Assembly (NCBI GenBank): GCA_937889535.1 | Contig: CALBZW010000022.1 | Coordinates: 24,235 to 88,234, forward strand | Direction: 5' to 3' | Source of the DNA: an uncultured Candidatus Saccharibacteria bacterium | Lineage (GTDB): Bacteria; Patescibacteriota; Saccharimonadia; Saccharimonadales; Saccharimonadaceae | DNA: 64,000 nucleotides | In this document: positions 1-6,724 of the stretch, piece by piece | Layout of the letters: each line of letters starts with the position of its first letter | How positions within the stretch are numbered: position 1 is the stretch's first letter | Notes under the pieces: model-generated | What the model was told of the DNA's origin: nothing | What the model saw: only the letters and a program-made list of their open reading frames with translations | Database searches by the model: none | Made by a program: the position numbers and the translations under genes

Positions 1-633
1 GAGGCGCGGCTTCGGAATTATGCAGAGGATACGCTGGAACATCAAGAACAGTTGAAGCGCGATCAGGAATATAATGCGGAACATCCAGATGAGGCAATGG
101 AGTATGCGGCGCAGGTGTTGAAGAATGGGCAGAAGGATGATTTGCCGGAGTTTACGTATTTGAAGTGGGATGAAGCGAGCGAAGATGGCGCGAAGGCGGA
201 GGTGGTGCAGGAGACTGAGCAGCCGGTGGAGCGTGAAGGACGGATTAAACGGTTGTTTGAGCGAGTACGCGAGAAGCTTGGGTTCCGGAAGGTGGTTGAT
301 AAGGTGATGACGAAAGTCGCGGGGGCGGTCATGAGTGCGGCGGCTTGGGCTGAAGGGGTGTTGGCGGAAGATGGCGAGAGTGAAACGGTAAGCGCAGGGC
401 AGACGCAGAGTGTGGAAGCGGTGCAGGGGAAAGCTGAGGCGAGAGAGGTGAGCCGGGAAGAATTGCTGAGGAAGCTAAATGATGCGAGAGTAGAGGCGGC
501 GAGACGAATGGCAAAGAGTCAGGGCGATAATGCGGCGATATTGAGATTGACGGACTTGATTGTGAAGTTGAACGCGAAGATCGCTGAGGTAGAGGCTGAG
601 AGTGAGACTGCTCCGGAAGCTTTGGCGGCGTAA
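1..633 (+). CDS. partial coiled-coil protein with basic/hydrophobic segment (5' end outside window)
   Basis: The frame is open to base 1 and no start with a ribosome binding site is visible, so the gene begins upstream of the window; TTG at 52 is only the first possible internal start. The visible 210 residues are charged and helical. In the middle is an Arg/Lys-rich amphipathic stretch (RLFERVREKLGFRKV) followed by a weakly hydrophobic Ala-rich segment. The same arrangement (KLHERLKARKGFKRV plus a hydrophobic segment) occurs in the large protein at 1032-3587, so the two look like paralogues. No function is recognised. The gene heads a same-strand group of envelope-type genes. Confidence 0.7.
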   Translation, partial: EARLRNYAEDTLEHQEQLKRDQEYNAEHPDEAMEYAAQVLKNGQKDDLPEFTYLKWDEASEDGAKAEVVQETEQPVEREGRIKRLFERVREKLGFRKVVDKVMTKVAGAVMSAAAWAEGVLAEDGESETVSAGQTQSVEAVQGKAEAREVSREELLRKLNDARVEAARRMAKSQGDNAAILRLTDLIVKLNAKIAEVEAESETAPEALAA

Positions 634-643
634 GGTGTGGAAG

Positions 644-672
644 TTGACATCTGATTTCGCTTATGGTAAATT
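644..672 (+). promoter_or_regulatory. sigma-70 type promoter
   Basis: TTGACA at 644-649, a 17-base spacer and TAAATT at 667-672 lie between the first gene and the 108-aa gene at 703. A ribosome binding site (AGAAAGG) follows at about 689-695. Confidence 0.7.
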
Positions 673-702
673 AACTTAAAAGTCATGTAGAAAGGTATCA
701 AA

Positions 703-1029
703 ATGCCAGAAAATAAACCAATGGAACAAATCACAAAGGGGAAAGTAATCAATACGTTCGTCAGTAAAATGATGGCGGATAAGGGCGTAGAAGATGCAGC
801 GCTGAAAGAGCAATTAGAGGCGAAGCTTGAGGAGCAGATTGAGCAGGCGATGATTCGGATGTTGCCGGATGAGAAATTGGTAGAGTTAGAAGGCATGTTG
901 GACCGTGAGGCGAGCGACGAAGAGATTGAGCAGTTCTTTGATGGAAGTGGAGTGAATTTTGAGCAGGTAGCGCAGCAGACAATGGCGGCATTTCGGTCGG
1001 CGTTTTTAGGTAGTGGGGCGGAGGCATAG
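703..1029 (+). CDS. small acidic helical protein, DUF5663-like
   Basis: 108 residues, soluble and helical, rich in Glu, Gln and Met, with no signal peptide or membrane segment. The pattern of a helical core followed by a Leu-Pro-(D/E)-E-K-L turn and an acidic second half resembles the small DUF5663 proteins of Patescibacteria; this is recall of a pattern, not a search result. The start is supported by AGAAAGG about eight bases upstream and by the promoter at 644-672. It ends three bases before the start of the large coiled-coil protein, so the two are probably co-transcribed and may work together. Confidence 0.7.
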   Translation: MPENKPMEQITKGKVINTFVSKMMADKGVEDAALKEQLEAKLEEQIEQAMIRMLPDEKLVELEGMLDREASDEEIEQFFDGSGVNFEQVAQQTMAAFRSAFLGSGAEA

Positions 1030-1031
1030 AG

Positions 1032-3587
1032 ATGGCGAGGCGGAATAAGGGTGAAAGGGCGCCGAGCGGGGGCGGTGAGCGTGAGAAGAGCGCGGAGCGC
1101 AAGAAGGTTGAGCAGGAGCTTGGCGGGGAGGCGATGAAGCATACGCCAAGCGAGAAAGAAAAAGCGCGCGATCAGTATTACGAGCGGCAAGAGAAGAAGG
1201 CAGAACGGGCTAGCGATGAGGAATTGGCGCAGTTAGAGAAAAGGCTGCGTGAGAAGAAAGATAGGCGCAATCAACAGAAGTACTCGGAAGAGACAATCCA
1301 AAGGGCGCTCGAGGCAAAGAAAAATGGGGAAGAAGATTTTGATATTAACGCTTACGAAAAAGAGCAGCGAAAGTTGGCGCGTGAAGCGTTTGAAGAGAAG
1401 CGCAAGGCGGAGATGAAGAATATCCTTGCGGGGCGGTCACCAGAGGTGGCGGCACGTGAGATGACGCAGGATATGAAGAAGTTGGCGGGCGAGATTGAGC
1501 GAGAAAAGAGCGTATTGTACGCGGACAGAGAATTGCAGAAGAAGCGGATTGCGGAAGCAGAGGCGGATTTGAACTCGATGCGTGAAAAGCGGGAGCGGGT
1601 TTTTGAGCAGATGTCGGAGGCGCAGCAAGAGGCGGTGCTGTATGAGCAGGATGAGACGTCGCCGGTGAGTGGGGAAGCTGAAGAGATCACTGGTGAGGCG
1701 GATGCGAACACGGCAGGGAAGATGACGAGTGCGGCGTATGATGCGGTGATAGCGAGTCTGGGTGTGCAGGACGCTGCGTTACGTGAAATGTTGGAGAAGA
1801 AGAAGGCGGAGTTGGAAGGGGCGGAAGAAGAGGCTGTCGATGAAGAAGTTGCGGAGGAGCAAGATGCGGAAGTGCAGCGCAGTCAGGAATATTGGGATAA
1901 TATGGCCGCGATGGCGGCGGAAGCTGAGGCGAACCCGGGGCGCTGGATGTCGGAGGAAGAAAAAGCGGAATTGGCTGAGCAAGAACAGACCGCTGAGAAG
2001 CGCGAGGGGCTGGTGCAAAAATTGCATGAGAGGCTGAAAGCGCGAAAAGGATTTAAGCGAGTCATGGCGCGAGCGGTGGCGCGGGTCGGGATTGTATTGA
2101 TGTCGACTTTGATGCTGGCTGGTTTTGCATCGCGAAGTGCGGGTGGAAGTAATGAACCGGCGACGAATGTGGTGTATGCGGCGGAAGAGAATGCCGGTGG
2201 TGACGAAGTAACGGGTCAGGCTGAGATGCAAGCGGAGATTCAGGCGGCGCAGGCTGAGGCTGAGGCAGTAATGCAAGAGCTGGGGATCGGGCCGGAAGAT
2301 TTGAAGAATAGTGGGGATATTGACTATGAAGGCGTGGACTTACTTAGCGTAGGTGAACAGATGTATGCTGGGATGACGGAGCGTGAAGGGACGCAAGTAT
2401 TGCCGAACGGGTTGATGGGGAATCTGACGGAGTACGAAACGGCGAATGCCGGTAAGGGTACGAATCATTTCGGTGAGAGTAAAGATTTCGTATTTGACCT
2501 CAGTGAAGCGCGTAATGCTACTACGGCTCAGGAGCTCCTGAGCATCGTCCGCGATCAACCGCAGACGATGGCAGCGTTTGTGGCGAATTATCCGCAGATT
2601 ATGGAAGCGGCGGGAATTGATGCGAGCGTGATCGAGAATCAGAATGTCGAACAGCGTGCGCAGGGAGTGATGGATGCGCTGTTAGGTGAAAACGGTGGTG
2701 ATTTGCAGAAGAAGTTGCTCGCGGCGAGTGGGTTGGCGCTATACAATGAGAATACGAACTTTGAGTTTTATCTTGAAAATGATACCGAGCGGACGTTCTA
2801 CATGGCAAAAGAAGATGTGGCGCTGGGTGATACGATTGAGAATGTCAAACTTAGGTTGGATACGAAGAAGCGAAATAATGCGAAACAAGTACAAATTGTC
2901 ATGACGTTTGCTGATGGAACGCAGGAGTCGGGTGATTTTAACTTGAACTGTGGGTTCCAGCCGAATTTGAAAGTTGACACGCCGACGAAGCGAGAGCCGA
3001 TTGTCACGGTGACGGTAATCGAAGAAGTGCCGGATGATGAGCCGGAACCGGAAATTGTGACGATTGACGATGATGATCCAGACCCAGATCCAGACCCAGA
3101 TCCCGACCCAGACCCCGACCCAGACCCAGATCCCGACCCAGATCCAGACCCAGATCCCGACCCAGACCCAGATCCCGACCCAGATCCAGACCCAGATCCT
3201 AAACCGAAGGATGAGGATAATGAGAAAAAGGTGGTCGAAGATGGCGGTCAGACTAACCCAGTAGATCAGACTGAGAATATTGACAATAAAACTCCGGGCG
3301 AGATAGAGACTCCGTCGAATCAAACGCCAGAGAATCAGGTCTCACAGGACGAGATTACTGGGAATACAACGGGAACGTATGATCAGACTGAGGAAAGTAC
3401 GGCAACGCCGGATGGTGGGGCTGAACAAACCGTGGTCGATAATCAAGTGGCAGACGAGACGGTGAGTAGCGAGCAGCAGGAAGTTGACCAAAATAATCAA
3501 GAGGCGGCTGATGAGGCGTACGAAAGTACGGATTTGACCGATATGACAGACGATGAGTTTAATGAATATGTAAATAGCTTATTGTAG
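1032..3587 (+). CDS. large coiled-coil membrane protein with Asp-Pro repeat
   Basis: 851 residues. Residues 1-345 are highly charged and predicted coiled coil. A basic helix then precedes a hydrophobic segment at about 351-367 that should cross the membrane once. An acidic alpha-helical part follows, then a globular stretch around residues 430-650, an uninterrupted (Asp-Pro)n repeat at about 682-723, and an acidic Thr/Asn/Gln-rich tail. By charge, the basic coiled coil would be cytoplasmic and the repeat outside. The repeat uses mixed codons, so it is selected at protein level rather than being a fresh DNA expansion. It is a paralogue of the protein at 1-633. No enzymatic motif is seen; a structural or cell-contact role is inference. 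Confidence 0.8.
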   Translation: MARRNKGERAPSGGGEREKSAERKKVEQELGGEAMKHTPSEKEKARDQYYERQEKKAERASDEELAQLEKRLREKKDRRNQQKYSEETIQRALEAKKNGEEDFDINAYEKEQRKLAREAFEEKRKAEMKNILAGRSPEVAAREMTQDMKKLAGEIEREKSVLYADRELQKKRIAEAEADLNSMREKRERVFEQMSEAQQEAVLYEQDETSPVSGEAEEITGEADANTAGKMTSAAYDAVIASLGVQDAALREMLEKKKAELEGAEEEAVDEEVAEEQDAEVQRSQEYWDNMAAMAAEAEANPGRWMSEEEKAELAEQEQTAEKREGLVQKLHERLKARKGFKRVMARAVARVGIVLMSTLMLAGFASRSAGGSNEPATNVVYAAEENAGGDEVTGQAEMQAEIQAAQAEAEAVMQELGIGPEDLKNSGDIDYEGVDLLSVGEQMYAGMTEREGTQVLPNGLMGNLTEYETANAGKGTNHFGESKDFVFDLSEARNATTAQELLSIVRDQPQTMAAFVANYPQIMEAAGIDASVIENQNVEQRAQGVMDALLGENGGDLQKKLLAASGLALYNENTNFEFYLENDTERTFYMAKEDVALGDTIENVKLRLDTKKRNNAKQVQIVMTFADGTQESGDFNLNCGFQPNLKVDTPTKREPIVTVTVIEEVPDDEPEPEIVTIDDDDPDPDPDPDPDPDPDPDPDPDPDPDPDPDPDPDPDPDPDPDPKPKDEDNEKKVVEDGGQTNPVDQTENIDNKTPGEIETPSNQTPENQVSQDEITGNTTGTYDQTEESTATPDGGAEQTVVDNQVADETVSSEQQEVDQNNQEAADEAYESTDLTDMTDDEFNEYVNSLL
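3076..3200 (+). repeat. Asp-Pro codon repeat
   Basis: About 21 tandem GAY-CCN codon pairs give a (DP)n spacer in the 851-aa protein. Shorter DP-rich linkers also occur in the surface proteins at 3614 and 49531, so this is a shared wall-spanning spacer type. Confidence 0.9.
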
Positions 3588-3613
3588 CAATTAAAGACAA
3601 AGAGGAGCAAAAA

Positions 3614-4528
3614 ATGGTAAAACAAAAATATAAAATTGTGAGTGCGGGACTAGCGGCGTTGGCATTGTCGCCGCTGGTCTCGGGGGCGCCGGTAATGGCT
3701 TGGGGGCCAGAGCGCCCGACTTATACAAATCAGAAACCAGCTGACCATGCAACATTTAATTCAATTACGAATAATGCGGCGGTAGGAGATGAGCGGGACT
3801 TTGTGCGGATTGAGGAGAAGAATTCGGGACGTCCATATAGCAGCGAGATTATCTTAGAGGCTGGTAAGCAGTACGAGGTTTATATTTATTATCACAATGA
3901 TGCTTCAGAAACTTACAACGATGAAGCGCATGGCTATGTGGGTGTGGCGCGTGACGTGAGGTTGTCTAGCACTTTCCCGGAGTCTTTGGCGGCGAATGAA
4001 CGTGCGGCGGTGACAGGGAAGATTACTTCGAGCAATGCACAGCCGGCGGCGGTCTGGGATGAAGCGTATGTGACGGCGAAAGAGGCGGTGACATTGCATT
4101 ATGTGACTGGGTCGGCAAAGATTTATAATCAGTGGGGAGCGAATGGTTCGACTTTGGCGACGGCGCTGTTTTCGGCAGAGGGCGTGCCACTGGGATTGAA
4201 TGAATTAAATGGTGTGATTTTAGGCTGTGATAGGTATTCGGGGCAGATTGTTTATACGATTCAGACGAAAGCGGTAGATGAAGGTGGTGACCCGGATCCA
4301 GATCCAGAACCAACGCCTGACCCCGATCCAGAAGACCCAGATCCGGGGCCAACGAATCCAACAAAGCCGGTAGAGCCGATTATCCCAGAGGAACTACCAA
4401 CGACGGGTCCAGCGGAAGTGGCGCTTGCGGTTGTGGTCGTGTTAGCGCTGGCGGCGGGTGGATTTTACTGGTATCGCACGCATAAAGCCGTGAAAAAAGC
4501 GACGACGAAGGCGCGCGGACGGAAATAA
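3614..4528 (+). CDS. LPXTG-anchored surface protein
   Basis: 304 residues. An N-terminal signal peptide (KQKYK then a hydrophobic core ending near GAPVMA) leads into a secreted domain of about 190 residues. A DP/EP-rich linker at about 222-250 follows, then LPTTG at 261-265, a hydrophobic helix and a basic tail. This is a textbook cell-wall sorting signal, and a sortase is encoded at 58849-60231. The secreted domain is not recognised. GAGGAGC lies about six bases before the ATG, and the gene follows the 851-aa protein by 26 bases, so the two are likely one operon. Confidence 0.88.
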   Translation: MVKQKYKIVSAGLAALALSPLVSGAPVMAWGPERPTYTNQKPADHATFNSITNNAAVGDERDFVRIEEKNSGRPYSSEIILEAGKQYEVYIYYHNDASETYNDEAHGYVGVARDVRLSSTFPESLAANERAAVTGKITSSNAQPAAVWDEAYVTAKEAVTLHYVTGSAKIYNQWGANGSTLATALFSAEGVPLGLNELNGVILGCDRYSGQIVYTIQTKAVDEGGDPDPDPEPTPDPDPEDPDPGPTNPTKPVEPIIPEELPTTGPAEVALAVVVVLALAAGGFYWYRTHKAVKKATTKARGRK

Positions 4529-4556
4529 CGGCGAAGAAGTAAAAGGAAACGCATGA

Positions 4557-4586
4557 GAATCCCCAGGTTAGTAATAACCCGGGGAT
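4557..4586. terminator. hairpin between convergent genes
   Basis: A near-perfect stem (ATCCCC-A-GGTTA pairing with TAACC-C-GGGGAT) sits between the LPXTG gene and the convergent HD-domain gene. There is no T-run on either side, so termination is inferred only from position. Confidence 0.45.
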
Positions 4587-4591
4587 GCCGT

Positions 4592-5554
4592 TTACAGGAG
4601 GGGGTGGGTAGTGTGCTTTTTTGGAATATGATTGCGTTCGCAAAATTTATCAAACCAAGGAAACCACGATCCGCGGACGTCAATAATGGCGGCTCGGACG
4701 ATATCCAGAATATATGGAAAACCATAATAATTGTGATAGTCGCGAACGACATGCGCCAGCCAACCAGCGGCAATTGAAGAATCGCCGTCGGTTTCGCGGA
4801 TAAAATGGCGATCTTGGTCGGTGAGCGTATCGTAATGATGCTCTTTATAGAACAAATCCCCAGGTGCACCAGATTTTTCGTAGGCGATAGCAGAAAGAAC
4901 GGCTTCGCTTTTGTCGACGACCTTGGCTAATTGTACAAGGTGGGAAATTTCCTCTGGGAAATCTGCAAAAGTTGGGTCCTGGAAACAAATGAAATCAGAA
5001 ATTGCGGTCACTCGGAGATTAGCTGGTAGACGCGCAGAAGCAAGCGCAAATCCAGTGAGCTCGGCCTGGTTTTTCTCGGAACGATTTTGACTTCCGTCGT
5101 CGGGCCGATCGCCATATTCGTTTTCTCCCAAATCATGGTCTTTGAGCAGGTGCTCGGCACGTCGATAAAGCTCCGGCGTTAATAAGTTGGGATAATAGGT
5201 TTCTAAGCTCCGGATTAGCTCAACGCATCCACTGGCGTGTTCGGTGTCAGATTCTTGATGGCGAGGGTTAGGTAGTGCATAGGGGTCGTAATATTCATAA
5301 CAACCACAGAGGCCAAAACCACTACGTACTACAAGGTTACCGAGGCGTACACGTTCATAACGTCGCCAAATATCCAAAGAAGCTGGATGAATGCCAGTCG
5401 GGCAGTTGAGATCGTAAGACTGGTGCGCAATCGGTGTACCATTTTGCGTAATTACGATGTGCTGGGTGGTCACGGTTGAATCAACCGTGACATAGAAGTT
5501 GACTTCTATGTCACCAGTACTGGTGACAATTTTAATGCTTTGTTTTTGATCCAA
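4592..5554 (-). CDS. HD-domain protein
   Basis: 320 residues from the TTG at 5554, chosen because a near-perfect Shine-Dalgarno (AAAAGGAGGTGATCC) lies just upstream; a longer frame reaches GTG at 5602. An HD-type metal site is visible: H106, the pair H140-D141 within KDHDLGE, and D214. This suits a nucleotide phosphohydrolase of the HD/YfbR-like kind; the substrate is not known. The first 85 residues are an extra, beta-like region not typical of the family. Their coding DNA holds three abutting perfect palindromes, described separately. The promoter is probably TGCTATAAT near 5632 on the minus strand. Confidence 0.72.
   Translation of the reverse strand: MDQKQSIKIVTSTGDIEVNFYVTVDSTVTTQHIVITQNGTPIAHQSYDLNCPTGIHPASLDIWRRYERVRLGNLVVRSGFGLCGCYEYYDPYALPNPRHQESDTEHASGCVELIRSLETYYPNLLTPELYRRAEHLLKDHDLGENEYGDRPDDGSQNRSEKNQAELTGFALASARLPANLRVTAISDFICFQDPTFADFPEEISHLVQLAKVVDKSEAVLSAIAYEKSGAPGDLFYKEHHYDTLTDQDRHFIRETDGDSSIAAGWLAHVVRDYHNYYGFPYILDIVRAAIIDVRGSWFPWFDKFCERNHIPKKHTTHPLL
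5469..5527 (-). repeat. three abutting perfect palindromes inside coding sequence
   Basis: 5469-5491 (arms GTCACGGTTGA and its complement, one-base centre), 5492-5509 (arms ATAGAAGT and ACTTCTAT) and 5510-5527 (GTCACCAGT and its complement, no loop) touch each other exactly. They occupy roughly codons 10-29 of the HD-domain gene. The first and third palindromes share GTCAC/GTGAC ends. Confidence 0.9.
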
Positions 5555-5561
5555 AGGATCA
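5547..5561 (-). promoter_or_regulatory. hairpin covering the TTG start codon
   Basis: On the minus strand TGATCC-TTT-GGATCA forms a six-pair stem with a three-base loop. Its 5' arm is the end of the Shine-Dalgarno sequence and it contains the TTG start of the HD-domain gene, so initiation could be limited by RNA folding. Confidence 0.55.
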
Positions 5562-5711
5562 CCTCCTTTTTTGGAACCTCCTGTTTGGCTGTTAAGTTGC
5601 ACCCACTACTTGATTTGTATTATAGCGGAGTTCAAGTTTTGCGCAAGGGAAGATGGACCCTCAAAATGCTTGCGGGTGGTAAAAAATTGAGGGGTGTGGT
5701 AGGGTGGAAAA

Positions 5712-6092
5712 ATGAAAAAAGGAAAGATAGTTACAAATGATGTCAAAATGGAAATGCACGAATGGGTAACGGTAGAATTTCTCATGGATTATGGACACGA
5801 TATTGAGTTGATCCGAAAATCAAATAAATATGGTGTGCATACGCCTGATATTTGCATGGATAAGTTATTCTGGGAGATGAAAGCGCCAAAAGGTGAGGGA
5901 AAATCTTTAATGAAAAATACTTTACAAAAAGCGGTGCGACAATCGGAGAATGTGATCATAGATTTACGTAGAGTAAAGAGGCACCAGATGAAATGTTTAG
6001 CTGAAATTAAACGAGAGTTTGATAACTCCCGTAGTATAAAGAGAATTAAGATTATTACGAAAAGCGGAAAGATGATTGAATTAAGCAGGTGA
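5712..6092 (+). CDS. orphan CdiA-C/tRNase-type PD-(D/E)XK nuclease domain
   Basis: 126 residues. The core reads HTPDICMDKLFWEMKAPKG, the PD...ExK arrangement of the restriction-enzyme fold. It is followed by an alternating region with LQKAVRQSENVIIDL, as in CdiA-type C-terminal tRNase toxin domains and related stand-alone phage proteins. Family assignment is from motif memory. Codon use is visibly more AT-rich than that of rplU or the ATPase next door, which suggests horizontal origin. No delivery domain or obvious immunity gene adjoins it. A terminator follows at 6114-6160. Function as toxin or housekeeping nuclease is undetermined. Confidence 0.65.
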   Translation: MKKGKIVTNDVKMEMHEWVTVEFLMDYGHDIELIRKSNKYGVHTPDICMDKLFWEMKAPKGEGKSLMKNTLQKAVRQSENVIIDLRRVKRHQMKCLAEIKREFDNSRSIKRIKIITKSGKMIELSR

Positions 6093-6113
6093 ATATGCTA
6101 GAATGTAATTATT

Positions 6114-6160
6114 GAGGGTGAGCCCTGCAGTGGATATATGCGGGGTGTTGCCCTCTTTTT
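6114..6160 (+). terminator. intrinsic terminator, possibly also rplU leader
   Basis: GAGGG at 6114-6118 pairs with CCCTC at 6151-6155. An inner stem CCCTGCA/TGCGGGG lies inside, and TTTTT follows. It ends the nuclease transcript. A TGCTAGAAT box just upstream leaves open that it is an attenuator-type leader for L21. Confidence 0.7.
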
Positions 6161-6173
6161 GCGGGTACGGAGG

Positions 6174-6202
6174 TTGATTTTCTGAGAGAAGTATGCTAAA
6201 AT
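6174..6202 (+). promoter_or_regulatory. rplU promoter
   Basis: TTGATT at 6174-6179, a 17-base spacer with TG one base before the -10, and TAAAAT at 6197-6202. The rplU ATG is 30 bases further on. Confidence 0.7.
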
Positions 6203-6232
6203 GGCGGGAGATAATAATTTTAAGGGAAAATT

Positions 6233-6541
6233 ATGAAGAAAGCAGTTGTACTCATCGGCGGGAAGCAGTATCTGGTCGAAGAGAAAGAGACCCTACGGGT
6301 GGACCTCCTCCCGGCAGGAACAAAAGAGCTCGAAGCTGGTGCTTTGCTTGTGATTGACGGCGACAAGACTACGGTTGGTATGCCAGAAGTTGCGGGAGTG
6401 AAAGTGAAAGCGAAAGTTGTCGAAGAGCTCGTAAAAGGTGAAAAGTTGCGGGTGATTCGCTACAAGTCGAAGAAACGCGTTCACAAGGAAATTGGTCATC
6501 GACAGAAGTACTCGATGATTGAGATCGAAAAAATCGGGTAA
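6233..6541 (+). CDS. rplU: 50S ribosomal protein L21
   Basis: 102 residues, full length for L21. It begins with the usual short beta strand (KAVVLIGGKQYLV) and ends with the conserved basic region RYKSKKRVHKEIGHRQKYS that contacts 23S rRNA. L21 binds 23S rRNA in the large subunit. In most bacteria rpmA (L27) follows, but here it does not: a 90-base foldback comes next and then a P-type ATPase, so rpmA must be elsewhere if present. The weak GGGAAAA before the ATG is the only ribosome binding site. Confidence 0.95.
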   Translation: MKKAVVLIGGKQYLVEEKETLRVDLLPAGTKELEAGALLVIDGDKTTVGMPEVAGVKVKAKVVEELVKGEKLRVIRYKSKKRVHKEIGHRQKYSMIEIEKIG

Positions 6542-6545
6542 TGCT

Positions 6546-6635
6546 TGCTAAAATGGAGCATTTCGGTTTTTCGGAGATTTGCTCGTCGTAAGACGCGCTT
6601 CATCTCCTCAAATTCCGAACTGCTCTCATTTTAGT
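6546..6635 (+). repeat. long foldback after rplU
   Basis: GCTAAAATGGAGCATTTCGG near the 5' side pairs, with two small defects, with CCGAACTGCTCTCATTTTAG on the 3' side. Inside is a second stem GGAGAT/ATCTCC capped by CGTC-GTAA-GACG, a GNRA tetraloop. There is no T-run at its end. It may stabilise or end the rplU mRNA. Confidence 0.7.
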
Positions 6636-6724
6636 TACGCATTATTTTTGTGATAGGTGACGGCGGGGTGACTTTTTGAGAAGTGTGGGGTTTGACGACG
6701 GATTTATTGTGCTATACTGAGGGC

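Noticed and set aside
3076..3200. Tandem short repeat that might suggest a CRISPR or microsatellite
   Set aside because: It is an in-frame Asp-Pro codon repeat with mixed synonymous codons; there are no spacers. No CRISPR array or cas gene was seen anywhere in the window.
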